Origin: Bolinopsis microptera
Lineage: Eukaryota > Ctenophora > Tentaculata > Lobata > Bolinopsidae
Assembly (NCBI RefSeq): GCF_026151205.1
Contig: NC_087077.1
Location: forward strand, 8,299,983-8,363,982
DNA length: 64,000 bases
Direction: 5' to 3'
Part shown: in pieces, positions 38,848 through 51,300 of the stretch
How the letters are laid out: every line of letters starts with the position of its first letter
How positions within the stretch are numbered: the stretch's first letter is position 1
The notes under the pieces: generated by a model
Databases searched by the model: none
What the model saw: the letters and a program-made list of their open reading frames with translations, nothing else
What the model was told of the DNA's origin: nothing
Made by a program: the position numbers and the translations under genes

Positions 38848-39287
38848 ACCAACTCCGTGGATCCGACTGGTGGTGTCTGATCCAGTGAAGCGTGGCACAG
38901 CAGTATCGTGTTCACGTGCCTCCTACCAATCGCACTTCGAATTTTATCAATGTCATAGATGTAGCTTTTGGTGGTGAGAAACAGTTGCTGGTCAAATGCA
39001 AAGTTACAAGCAAATCAGTTAAGTATCATCACCAATTACAGAAACATCAACTTGATTAGAGCACTCAAATCAAAACATCTGCAAAACGATGTGCGAAACG
39101 GATTGAAAATGACGAAGTTATCAAGCAATTTGTTTATCTCGTTAGCGAAATTGATTGGGTTATCAATGATTACCTAATCGCTTATCACGTGACAGGGTGC
39201 TAGGATACCATAATTGGGCTTTCTGTACGACTTCTGTGCCACGCTTTCACTGGATCAGACACCACCAGTCGGATCCACGGAGTTGGT
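38848..39287. mobile_element. MITE with 50 bp inverted ends nested in the foldback
   Basis: 440 bp with inverted ends beginning ACCAACTCCGTGGATCCGAC and continuing through CACCACCAG and CAGTGAA. Its right half contains a core (GAAAATGACGAAGTTATC, then TTTATCTCGTTAGC) related to the interior of the 766 bp mariner-type MITEs, although the ends differ. Confidence 0.85.
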
Positions 39288-39436
39288 AAGGATCGGCTAT
39301 TCAGAACGATTCCGATAGTGGGAATCTAGTGCACTAAGCTACGGAGAAAGTCACGTGAAATTTTTGGGCGAGCGAATTAGTAAGAGCCTAACGTATGTGT
39401 ACTATACTACCTCCCCCCGCCCCCGCACAATAACTT

Positions 39437-40244
39437 ACCTTAATTCCCAAAAATTTGGGCGACAAAAAATTTGAGCGGGCCTCTCGACCAAATTTTTTGC
39501 AGACCAAATTAATTGCATAAATCTTTTCCGTCTGCTAAATTTTTTGCTAACCAAACTTTTGGCATTTGGCATGTGGCCCTGAAATCTATAGAAAGATGGC
39601 TTTTTCTTCATATCCAAGTGAAATAATATTTGAAATTTTAGTTTTTTAATCTGTCATTCATGGCTTGACCAAGTAAAAAGGCTTATATTTTAAATGCATA
39701 GAAATAACTGGAATAGCTAACAGCTACTAATAAAACAAACGGCTAGAGGTACGGATAGCTAGAGATTTAAACAAGATCTGCAAATGGATTATCATCCACC
39801 GTAAAGTCTGATCTACAAGCATCAGTTATACCCGACTTCTCAAAGCCTTTCCTTATGTCATCTGGTCTCCCTTTTAAATATACAAAAAGTTCGTTGATCC
39901 AACGAGCGTGTAGTTCACGGATCACTGTCAAGCGGGTATCAATTTTCACATTGTCTGATGAAACTCCTCCATTGAGCTGACACACTATGTTTTCATAATG
40001 TGAAACAACTCAGACTACCACCTACATGCTTAAAATTGAAAGCAAAATGACTGGAATAATAAGGAATAATAATGAACTAAGGCAAATATCTAACTGAAAT
40101 TTTAGTAGAAAATCGTTCATTTTTCGAAGAATTTGTGCCCAAATTTTCGGTCGCCCAAATGAGTTCAAATTTTCTGCCCAAATTTTTCGGGCTCAAATAA
40201 ATTGTGCTCAATATAATGGCACACAAATTTTTGGGAACTAAGGT
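39437..40244. mobile_element. 808 bp inverted-repeat element nested in the foldback
   Basis: The ends ACCTTAATTCCCAAAAATTT and the inverse AAATTTTTGGGAACTAAGGT bound a non-coding AT-rich interior with repeated AAATTTTTTG-type motifs. Target-site duplication not resolved. Confidence 0.72.
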
Positions 40245-40543
40245 ACCCTGCATCTGTGATCCGGTTTGAGGATTTATCATTTGGTGCGATCTCTACGTTA
40301 CAGAATGGACATTTGTTTAAACTGTGTTCGTGGCTAAAGATGGTCCTGCCTCAGTTACAACGGACTCCTCTTCATTGGCCGATATAATAGTTATGTTTAC
40401 AGTATGCACTGAAGGGGTATCCTAGGAAGTTTCTTGAACTTTTAACAGGTACCCCTCCTCATTTAACCCTCAATTAAGTTTTCTATCATTCGGTTGAGTC
40501 GACCGTTGAGATTGCATAGATCCAATGGATCCTTAGCTACTCC

Positions 40544-40617
40544 CTAGACTAGGTGACACTGGGATTCGAACCCTGAACCTTCTGCGCAGAAGGCGGATGC
40601 TCTAACCGCTAGGCTAG
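40544..40617 (-). repeat. tRNA-like sequence, probable SINE head or decayed tRNA
   Basis: On the minus strand, box A-like TAGCCTAGCGGTTAGAGCA and a perfect box B GGTTCGAATCCC at normal spacing, with a short anticodon-like hairpin CCTTCTGCGCAGAAGG whose loop is one base short. The acceptor and T stems pair poorly, so a functional tRNA is unlikely. Confidence 0.6.
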
Positions 40618-42159
40618 ATATGAATCTTTGGAACTGGTCTATGGTCACTGTCTGCAATAATACACACAAGACGTCGCTCTGAGCTGAATCAGTCATGCCG
40701 TTGTACTGCCGTTTAATTTCGTTCAGTGACCAGGGTTGTTGATCCAACCTGTGGTGCGATGATTCGTTTATGTATACAAGGTATGAGAGGCGTCAGGATA
40801 AAGAATAGGACTGTACGTATCCGTTTCAAATTTGCTGGGCATAGTTTAAAAGTTAGTGCACTTACTTAAAAGATAAATAGTTTGAATAGTACCTGGGGAC
40901 AGCAACCCTTTCCATATTTCATTCCATACAAATTTACATTGTCGATCATTCGCCCTCTTAAAGCTACTCACCGAAACTAACTCCTCATTTGCCTGGTAAA
41001 TTAAAACATTGTATTGGTTAAGAATGCCTCTAGTAGTAGTTGCGCTGTCCGCTGACATCAAAGTTAAAAGTAAAACGGTAAAAACATATTACTATTATTG
41101 TATATTAGTTGACAGCTACTTACATAGAATCTGCACGCGTACGCCGTACAGTATCAGGCACACGATGTGTTCTTCTTTTGTCAAAATATTAACTATTTCG
41201 TGTGATTTTAGTCCTCGATTTTTAGCAGATTCAACTTTTTTACGAAGAGAAGTCAACATAAAGTAAAGCTGAAGCTTACGCTTCCAAACAAACCAGTTTA
41301 ACAATCTAATTAAGCACAACACTAAGTCGAGAGATATGATGTGTAAATAGTTATAAGCTATAATAGTATCGTACAAATATTTTACCGTTTATTCCATTTA
41401 TCTAGATTTTTTTAATCTGTTATCTAATCTATGTGACGGTGTATGTTCTGTTATTCAAGTAAATTCATTTTACGTTTTACGTCACGGCAAATATTTTTGA
41501 TAAAAATTATATTTTGAAATTTTTAAAAATTTAATTATTATTTAATTAATAAATCAATTAATTATCTAATTCAAAGGTTATCAGATAAAAAGTTGTTCTC
41601 TTTTATATTTTGAACACATTGGTTCAATCTAGAACCTTCTACGACATTCAGAAGTCGTTTTATTAGCGGAGATTCAATGTGGTAAAAAGTGATAAATAGT
41701 TGTTATTCTTTACGAATTTCGAAAATTTTACAAGTCCAAAATATTGAAATTGAAATTTTTTATAAAAATTAGTTCATTATACGTGGAATGTAATTGCGAA
41801 CATTTTTTATGAAAATATATTTTTGAAATATTTGAAAATTTATTAATTATTTAATTAATTAATCAAATAATTTATTTTTGAAAAAGTTGTTTGAGAAAAA
41901 GTTGTTCTTCTTTGTTTTCTAAACACAATGCTTTAAACTAGAATCTTCTAGGATATTCAGAACGTGACTTATTTGCGGAAAACCAAAGTGGTAAAAAGGT
42001 GGTAAAAAAGTGGTAATTGTGGATTTTCCTGAAGTCGAGGATTTTGGGAACTCTCTGGAATGATTCCTGGAACCTGTCCCGACCATATCCCGTTAAAATC
42101 GCTTTGTTGCGAATTTTGTCCGACAAAGGCTTAAATTAGGACGGATTTGACTGTACTAG

Positions 42160-42330
42160 GTATATTTTCTCTAAAATCGGCAAACAATTACATTTTACAA
42201 CGGCCCCGATGATAATAATTCAAAAACAATAAAATTCTATCTGAATCGTACTTCGTATGAGTCGGACTTTTCAAAGTTGCGTACAAGTACGTACTTTTCC
42301 CCCTAAACGAGTCCGTACTTCTCATCTTAG
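42160..42330. repeat. 171 bp partial copy of the 480 bp hAT-type element
   Basis: Appears identical to 60451-60621, in the same orientation, and ends with the same terminal inverted repeat (CGTACTTCTCATCTTAG). It abuts the right end of the foldback transposon; the left part of the element is missing here. Confidence 0.93.
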
Positions 42331-45300
42331 ATTTCAACCACACACCTGTCACATAAATTATTATATGGCAGTGATATGTTAACATTGGCAAAATTTCAAC
42401 ACCTGAACATGGTAAAAATTTTTAAATTTCATCACAACAAAATATTATAACTTTATTTGCTCTTCGTTGGCAAGATAACTAGTTTATTGATATAGGTATG
42501 GTGATAAAGTAACATTATATCCTAATCGAGGTATGTCTATGATTCTTCAAAATAGGGGCAAGAAATGCAAATTTCGTCACATCAGCCATTGCATTAGTTA
42601 GATCGATTTTTTTTTCACATCAACAGTCCTTATTATAGTTGGAATGGATTTATACAGGACATATAGAAACCCATGCTAAGTTTTCATCACATTGAAATTA
42701 TACTGTTTAGGCAGAAAAAGGAAATTTCGTCACATTTCAGTAACTAAGTAAAATTAAACTCAGCATTGTTAAACTTGAGTTCTAATTTGCTGAACAATAA
42801 CCAACCAATAATTCCTGGAAGAACATTGAATTCTAACCGAAGTATGGTTCTCAGGGGTGTAGGAATGATTTTCTTCATGATGGGGCCAAAATCGTAGAGT
42901 TATTCAAATTTAGCACGCGCTTTGGCCACAGACTGAATTTCAAAAACAGCAAAACGTGTAAAAGGCCTAGCTGAGTAATTTGGCAATAGAGATCATTTTA
43001 AAACACAGTTTCAAGAACGATTAAAATAATACGATTTTAAATGCATATTAGGGCCTGCAAGCAGCTCTTGCGAGATAAGTGTAGTTCGAAAAAGGGATGT
43101 GACATTTTTTACATTATAGTGCCTTAAAGCAATACATTTTATTTTTGAGCAGTGCATATGGGAGTATGGTTCACGTGGCTAATGTTCAGAACTAATGAAC
43201 ACGCTAGATTAATAGATGCTAAAATTAAGTCACTATCGTCGAAAACGCTATTTTAGAAATTTACCAATATCCTCAAACTTCAATGAACGTGTCCTTTTAT
43301 ACAACTTCTCTTTCATTCTTAAAAGTGGAGTAAAATAATAACATAACGGCTAAACTGGAAGCAGGACAGCGCAGCCCAATATTTTACGATAATTTTGAGC
43401 TAATGATGACAATTATTGCAATTTGTGTCCTTATTTTCCTTTAAAATACGTTTTTAGGCACCTAGTTACCTGGTGCGCACTTACAACTTTACAAGCACGA
43501 TAAAGATTTTAAAAAGGTGCACAATCAGGTAAATGCGCAATGTTTTTAGAAATAAAAATTATACGTTATCAGAATTGTGCCAATACTCAAAAAGTGACGT
43601 CATGCGAGAGTCGCAAGATATGCAAAAATGCGAATGCAAAAGAACCGGTTCTCCAACAAAAATACTAAATTCTAAGTGTAAACCAAGTTAACAACAAATA
43701 AAATAAGTTAACAAAATAATTTCCAGTTTTAAAACCGGTTCAGTGCTGAACTTGATGTCTGGCCCGTAAGATTAGTAATGAAATACACACTTAGTGTAGG
43801 CGGGGGATCATATGTCGCACTCAACAATAAGTGGGATTACTGCATATTTCCAAACTACCTTATCGGACATGTTGCGTAAACGGACATAAAAAACGCTCGA
43901 AAGCATTCATTTAATGTATTTAATTTAACTACCTTGTCGGACTTTATTTGAACAGACACTTAAATGAATGCTAGGGCTTCCAGCGTCTGATAAATGTCCG
44001 TTCACACAAAGTCCAATAAGGTAATATATTATGTCCAGAAAAGATTAACGACCCATGAAGAATATTCAATGAAAAAAGTTAAACTTTATAGGATTCACTC
44101 CATTAATAACAGCTGTGGAGAGGGCACTTATAATACCCTACTCAATGTCGCTGACTTTCTAGTTTCGACACAATTAATAACGTCACCTGGATAGAATAAC
44201 CGATGTTATGATTACGGTAATATAAATAAATTTTGGTAAATTTTCCGAGAGCAGCTGCTAAATTAAAGTTATAATAACAAACAGTTGCTGTGGCGAAAAC
44301 GAAAATTCAAGGTACTACAGGCTTACAGGCACGGAAGCTATTGCTAAGTAACGAAGTTACTTTTATATTATATGAGCCGAGGTGACGCAATCACAAATCG
44401 ATAAGAGTATGTTCACAAAATTTCAAAACATATTTAAATAATTACATTACCCTGGTCACCATAAACAATTTGATCAACCTTTAAAGCTAGAAATAAAATT
44501 TCTATTAATGTTTAGAAAATGGTAAAACTACTACAAACCATGAAGATATTTAGCGTTGCGCTGTGTGTGTTATCTTTCAGATGCTGAAACAATTCAGCCT
44601 TGCAACCAATGGATTGGCTGCCTTTTAATATTGCGACATAAATTAATCTGACAGTTTATCTAACAATTTCAAACAATGGTGACTGGTATCACCTTTCAAG
44701 GCAAAAAATGTGGTTCTAAAAAGGTACAAGATTTTCCATAAAACTCAAGCATACTGCCTCTTATCTCACGATTTCCAAAATCTTATTAAGACACATAGAC
44801 ATTAAATCGTGATGTCATATAATGTTAAAATATAATGTTAAAATTCACTGTAGACTGCTTACTGCATACTGCACAGTATAATGGTAAAACAATGTGAATG
44901 ATATAGAATGATAATTACGGTTAGATTGGCATACATTATTTCTGCACATCGGATAATGTCAATGCTAGGATTAAAAAAGTGGCCACAGGTGGCTTGCCTT
45001 GCTGTTTTATTGGATTATTCATTAAGCAAAAACGTAAACAAATACTTTGCCAAAACAGAACTTTACTTCTACTGGGGTTACATAATTATTAATTGAGTAG
45101 CAATAATTTAGTGTTGTCATACGTCATGACGTATGGTAACTGCTTTAAAAGTAACCAGGACATGCGTGACCTCTCTTGCAGTTGCCAAGTCTTATTATAT
45201 ATATTATGACGCAATGAAACTACCGGACTGCGATGTATGGGGACTTGCCACCCCATGGCAACATTAAAATATATCGACTCTGTTACATCGTTTCCTGTTA

Positions 45301-45537
45301 GTATAAAACTCCGTTACAAAATGAACTAGGATCTGGCAATACTACACCTTAGATCAATAAAATATGATATAATAATGTATAACTGTTAACTAGACTTAAA
45401 TATATAACATTGATGATCGTCAATATTACTAGTAGTAGTACCATCAGATTATTTTTTAGAATATTATATTGATGCGATGGTCTGTTTTAACCATTTAAAA
45501 CCCCCCTGTTTTATTTTAACATTAAATTCATGTTTTA
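42331..45537. other. Gene-free intronic DNA
   Basis: No exon recognised on either strand. Short frames at 43994 and 44908 lack coding features. Contains the hairpin at 43855-44023. Confidence 0.45.
43855..44023. repeat. Small hairpin MITE
   Basis: Arms of about 65 bp, TACCTTATCGGACATG and onwards to AAGCATTCATTTAA, return inverted as TTAAATGAATGCTAG through to CCAATAAGGTAAT, with a loop of about 40 bp. Non-coding. Confidence 0.85.
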
Positions 45538-45604
45538 AACTGCACATATTGTATATATATATATATATATACAATATGTGCGTATATATACAATATGTGC
45601 AGTT
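45538..45604. repeat. AT-rich palindrome
   Basis: A perfect 40 bp palindrome (GCACATATTG, then TA repeats, then CAATATGTGC, 45542-45581), with a third inverted CAATATGTGCAG arm completing a larger palindrome. A cruciform-prone site. Confidence 0.92.
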
Positions 45605-46005
45605 ACAGACTATTATATATGATATATAAATTTATATAAACTGATTGTAAAAAGTTCTGTTTTACTTTAAAAGTTTAGTTTCACTATGAGGAATGAGCAA
45701 TGATCAGCACTACATTTACATTTTACAACTCAGAACAAAATAAAGAGAATATCACACAACAGGGCTATAACAGTGGAATGAGGACTGTAACGCATGGAAT
45801 AAGTCGCCCAAATTACAAACTGCACTTTAATACGCACTTCAATGTGAAGTCTGATGATAAATCTTAGCGCAATTTTCAAAGTTGACTATGCTGATGGCTT
45901 TAATTTAAACTCGATTGAGGTACTGAAAGCTAGATTACCAAGAAAGTTTTGATAAACGGAAAATCGTTTAGATTATTAACGTGATACATAACGTGATGTT
46001 AAGAG

Positions 46006-47667
46006 TGCACAAGTGTAAGGGGGGGGGGGGGGGGGGGGGGGTGTCATGTCCGTCTATGTCCGCCTATGTCCTGTCCTTTTTGGATTCTATGAGACAACGG
46101 ACGTGTTTTTTGGGACATTGGCGGACACGGACGGACATTGGCGGACTCGGACGGACATTGGCGGACTCGGACGGACATTGGCGGACTCGGACGGACATTG
46201 GCGGACCCGGACGGACATGGATGGACATTGGTGGACATTAGCGGACATTGGTGGACATTAGCGGACAAACATTTTGAGGACTGAAGAGTACTGAAGAGTA
46301 CTGAGGAGGATGGCTGAGGAGGATGGCTGAGGAGGATGGCTGAGGAGGATGACTGAGGAGGATGACTGAGGAGGATGACTGAGAGAGAGGAGAAGGATCA
46401 GGAAGACCCAGGAGGAGGAGGAGGAGGAGGACCCAGGAGGACCTAGGAGGAGGAGGATGAGAACTGAGGAGGATGACTCAGGAGGAGGAGGACTCAGGAG
46501 GAGGACTGAGGAGGACTGAGAAGGAGGAGGACTGAGGAGGATGGCTGAGGAGGATGGCTGAGGAGGATGACTCATCAGTCCTCAACAGTTCTCCTTCTCC
46601 CCGGTCCTCCTCCTCCTCCTGGGGCCTTTTCCTGGGTCCTCCTCCTGGGTCCTCCTCCTCCTGGGTCCTCCTCCTCCTGGGTCCTCCTTCTCCTCCTCAG
46701 AGGAGGACTGACGATGACTGAGAAGGAGGAGGACTGAGGAGTACTGAGGAGGATGGCTGAGGAGGATGGCTGGGGAGGATGGCTGAGGAGGATGACTGAG
46801 GAGGATGACTGAGGAGGATGACTGAGAGGGAGGAGGACTCAGGAGGAGGACTCAGAAGGAAGAGGAGGAGGACTCAGGAGGAGGACTTAGGAGAAATGAG
46901 AAGGAGGACTGAGGAGAACTGAGGAGGAGGAGGAGGAGGAGGACTGAGGAGGACTGAGGAGGATGGCTGAGGAGGATGACTAAGAGGGAAGAGGAGGAGG
47001 AGGAGGAGGACTGAAGAGGACTGAGAAGGAGGAGGAGGAGGACTGAATAGGAGGAGGAGGAGGGGGACTGGGGGAGGACTGAGGAGGAGGATGGAGGACT
47101 GAGGAGAAGGATGAGGAGGAGGACTAAGGAGGACTGAGGACTGAGGAGGAAGAGGAGGAGGATGAAGAGGAGGAGGAGGACCCAGGAGGAGGACCCAGGA
47201 GGAGGACTCAGGAGAAGGAGGAGGACTGGGGAGGAGGAGGACTGATGAGGAGGACTGAGGACGAGGAGGAGGAGTAGGAGGAGGACTGAGGAGGGGAGGA
47301 GGAAGAGGACTGAGGAAGATCAGGAAGACCCAGGGGGAGGAGGAGGAAAAGTAGGAGGAGGAAGCATCTAAATGTTATTTCCATTTTTGTCCGTTTTTGT
47401 CCATTTTTGTCCGTTTTTGTCCGCTCTATTTTTTGTCCGTTTTGAAAATATAGGGTACCGAACGGACAAAAAACATGATCCCCCTATAACAGCAAAAATT
47501 GAACATTTTATTAAGCAATTTAGGTGTCCATTAATGTCCGCCTATGTCTGCCTATGTCCGCCTATGTCCGCCTATGTCCGTCTATGTCCGCCTATGTCCT
47601 GTCCTTTTTGGATTCTATGAGACAAGCGGACATAGACGGACGTGACGCCCCCCCCCCTGTAAGTGCA
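46006..47667. repeat. Compound satellite bounded by inverted repeats
   Basis: From left: a 23-base G tract (46019-46041); a GTCCGCCTATGTCC block; a 20 bp minisatellite based on ACGGACATTGGCGGACTCGG (about 46120-46262); about 1.1 kb of GAGGA/TGAGGAGGATGAC purine repeats (46270-47360); TTTTTGTCCG repeats (47386-47440); a 15 bp GTCCGCCTATGTCCG array (47524-47600); and a 10-base C tract (47648-47657). The outer ends (GTGTAAGGGG and CCCCTGTAAGTGC; TGTCCGTCTATGTCCGC and GCGGACATAGACGGACG) are inverted copies. Frames across it are low-complexity artefacts. Confidence 0.93.
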
Positions 47668-47871
47668 ATGCCGCAGACGCACCATAAAATAATATAATTT
47701 TGTTTGATTTAGAAACATCTGTCGAGAATTTAGAAATGTACTACCAAATAATAATGCGGCAGAATAAACTCGGAAAAGGTTAAACAATCTAGTACGTAAA
47801 TCTAGTACGTAATTCAAGTCAATAAAAAAATTGCGAAACTTTTTATACGGAGCGGAAAATAGGGTCATTAT

Positions 47872-48161
47872 CAGTGGCGTAACGAAGGGCCCTGCTGACC
47901 CCGCTGTGCAGGGGGGCGCCGTCTTAGGGGGGCGCCAAATCGTCGTTTGAATGTGGGACAATTTCGAAAACTTGACTAAAGTACTAGCAAAACTGCGCGT
48001 TTTGCTCTAGATACACACTTTTTTAGAGATTTTACCGGCGTATCCTCTTAATTAATCGCCTAATTTGTTCAATTTTAGGGAGGGGCACCAAAAGGAGGGG
48101 GGCGCCAACAGGGGGGCGCCTTTTCGGCAGGGGGGCGCCAACAGGCAACGTTACGCCACTG
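47872..48161. mobile_element. 290 bp hAT-type MITE with perfect 8 bp target-site duplication
   Basis: Terminal inverted repeats CAGTGGCGTAACG, flanked by GTCATTAT on both sides (47864-47871 and 48162-48169). The interior carries several GGGGGGCGCC repeats. Non-autonomous. Confidence 0.95.
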
Positions 48162-48321
48162 GTCATTATTGATGTGGATTCTCGTGGGGAGGTGAGGTGC
48201 ATTTGTTTACATTTAAGTACCCGGTGGCAATTATACAATAGTAAAATCAAGGTAATGTCAGCAGGTCACCTTGACAGTAACATGAATATTGAATAGCAGA
48301 TATATGGTTAATAATCAGTAC

Positions 48322-51300
48322 CTGGCGCTCTAGTCTGGCTATTTTCTGTCTGAGAGCGAAGTGCTCCCCGCCGGTCTGGGTGTCCTTCAGTTGCTCTTCT
48401 AGCAACGTTATCTGCCGCAAGTACTGTCTTTTGGAGTCTTTGAACGATTCAGCTTCCTGGACAGGGTTTCAGATTATCAACCACATCAATTACATTAACT
48501 AAAGCTAAGATTTAGGGAACAAATTATGAGACACTTGTAGTTGTTCTGCCGTCTGCGGCTGGAATCAGTTTATGTAATCTAGCAACGGTTAAAATATTCA
48601 GGTTGAGATGATTCCAAATTCTAGCTAGACTGATTGGGTTTATAATTATTTTCCCAAGCTACCCTGTCTAGGAAAACTTCAAATTGGATGAAGTTGTCCG
48701 GTAGCCCTTATAAAGTTATAACATATAAAGACCAAAGATTTGTTCGAACTTGCTGCAACTTCTAACTTAATACCTGAACACTCCCTTACCTTCGAGGCAG
48801 AAGCTTTTGCTTCTTCCACTCTGTCATTCATCTGTTCGAGTCTTCTTTGATATACAGCTATTTGAGCCTAAAAATATAAGTTTATATGTACAAAACACAG
48901 ATGTTAGATAAGCAGATTTATTGCCCATTTACAGAAAAGACTGTCTAGTGTTCGTGAAACTCACTGACCTGTGCTTTATCTATGACTTTCTGTCTCTCAT
49001 CACAGGTATTGTGAAGTTGAGTGTGGAGATCACTGATGTTCTTCTTCAACATCGTCACTTGGACCTGGAAAGTTGTGATATTATTGATTAACAATCTAAT
49101 GAAAAGTTGGGTTGAAAACATCAATTTATACGACAGTTAAGCATAAGAAAGCATGTATAAGACTCCCGAAGATAGGCATTACTGACCTAAAGGCAGACAT
49201 TAATACTGCTAGAGATAAAAAATCTCACCTCGTAATCAGCGATGGTGGTCTCATACTCGGAAATCTTGTGAGCAACATCGTTATCAGCGTTGTTTTGATA
49301 TGATGCTAACACGTCTTTCAGGGCCTCTGTTTCTCTCTGGTGTCTGCGGGGCAAGATATCAACTACAACCATCTTTGATTAAAGAGAAGAAGTCGGCAAA
49401 TGGTATTTTGATTTCTTGTAGTGTAAATGTATCCTAGCTTTAAAAGATTTTGTCAACCCCATTTAAAGACCCCAAAAGGCAAGTGAATAAGAAAAATCAC
49501 CTAGAATCAAGAATAACCTAAGATATAATATAAAAAATTAAGTAGACATGAAAGCAGACCTGTGCATACGATACAGAGCTTCATCAACCTCTGACTGTTT
49601 GGCAGCTAGCTTTTGTTCGAGGTCTTTAATTTGATTATCACTTCCTGCTCCCTCCATGTCTAGTTTCAGAGACTTGACCTTAAAAATATTCCTTGATTTA
49701 TGAGCTATGCTAATTTCTTTCCCTTGGTTTGGAAACCTAAGGACGGTCTTATAACCCTATTGCTTGAACCTGCGGATCCCATAAGATAAGTATGGAACAC
49801 AAAAAAATAACAAAGTGCAAATTATGATAAATCAATTTTAACAGGGTTTTACCTCATTTTGAATAGCGCCGTGCTTCTCTGTTTGAGCAGCCAATATCTG
49901 CTGAACCTTTTCTAGATTCATATTAGCTCTGAGAACCTCATCATCTGTTAACAATGGCAGATGTTAATGATAACAGATCAGTAATTGTCATTAGAACCAA
50001 CTTTTAAACCATCATCCAAGATATTATCATATGCCATAATTATATGGTAACAATTGATTTGCAACGTTATCAAACCTTTGTTTGCGAGTTGGGTCTCGTA
50101 ACGATATCGTATATCCTCGATGGTTTGCTTCAATTTCTTCACTTGATGCTCAGCTTTGTTCGCCTTAAATAGTACACAATTAATATCTACTCTGATGACT
50201 ACATGGTGTAAGTATTGCTCTAAAACGATGAACTCTCTTATCGAGTAAAATTCCATCGCATCGAAATTCACAATCCCTGATTTCTATTTTTTAAATATTT
50301 TAAATCGAGCAACAAGAATAAAGATTTCGATTCTGACCTTGGTCATCCAATGAACTCCACTATCGTTATCAGCTGTAGGCGAAGTCTGGTTCATCATGGC
50401 AAGTTTCAGTTTGCTGTGTTCCCTTGCCAGAGTCTCATTCAACTTATCCTTCTCTTTCAGCTCCAACTGAGTACTACTCAAGTTGACCTGCAAATCTCCA
50501 ACTATTTCCTCATATTCTTTAATTTTCTGGGTCCTGTCCTCGACCAAGAAGTTTAATTTTTGAAGGGAGTTCTGGAATGCCTCCTTTTCTTCAGATATTT
50601 CGTCCTTGAATTTGGTCATGATGTCCCCATATTGAGACAGTTGCAGATCTAAAGAACCGTGGGTTTGACTGAAAGTATTCTTCAGATCATCAAGTTCAGT
50701 TTGGTACCGTATTGATTCGTCTTCCGCTTTTTTGAGTTGTCGCTGCTTTGCACGAAGTTCTTTTCTGCGACTACTTTCCAGATCCTCCAGCGCGTGATCT
50801 TTCTCTTTGACGAGCATTTTGCTGCTATTAAGCTGCTCCTTAAGCTCTTCTATTTCGTCTTCACATGTTTCTAACTTAACCTTCACTAGCTGCTGCTGGA
50901 TATTGAGCCTCTCCGCCATTGTTGAAACACGACCCTCATACTCCTTTATATGTTCGAAAGTTTTTTCATAAGAAGTATCGAGATCCTCCTTGAGCTGATG
51001 TAATCGACCTCGTTCAAACGACAGGGTTTTTCTCAGCTGATCCTGACTTTTATCTTTATATTCGATAACATCGGACAACTGGGACAGCCTCGTTTCATAG
51101 ACACTCTTCTCAACACTGATTGTGTCATTTAGCATGTCCATTTTCTCGCCCTTTTCCGCGAGCATTTGACCAAACACCTTCTGAAGCTCACGCATACTTC
51201 CGTTCATGTTGGCACTAACTCCCCTCAGACTTGCACATTCTTCCTGTAAGTTTTCACATTCTTTTATCTTCTCCCTGAGCTGGTGTCTTATATCGTGGGT

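Larger units (their letters stand above)
37997..42153. mobile_element. 4.2 kb foldback transposon with about 650 bp inverted arms
   Basis: The ends are inverted copies of CAGTCAAATCCGTC preceded by TA. Homology of the arms (37997 to about 38700 and about 41470 to 42153) covers AAATTCGCAACAAAGCG, AATCATTCCAGAGAG, CACTTTTTACCACAT and CTAGAACCTTCTACG stretches on both sides in inverse order. The TA flank and CAGTCAAA terminus fit the Tc1/mariner (pogo/Tigger-like) type. The interior carries two more inverted-repeat elements and a tRNA-like stretch but no transposase. Confidence 0.88.

Noticed and set aside
40544-40617. A functional tRNA gene on the minus strand
   Set aside because: Box B is perfect, but the anticodon loop is one base short and the acceptor and T stems do not pair well; kept only as a tRNA-like repeat.
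46044-46575. Ser/Pro-rich and DGHWRT-repeat proteins in the satellite region
   Set aside because: Low-complexity readings of minisatellites on both strands without splice signals or conserved composition.
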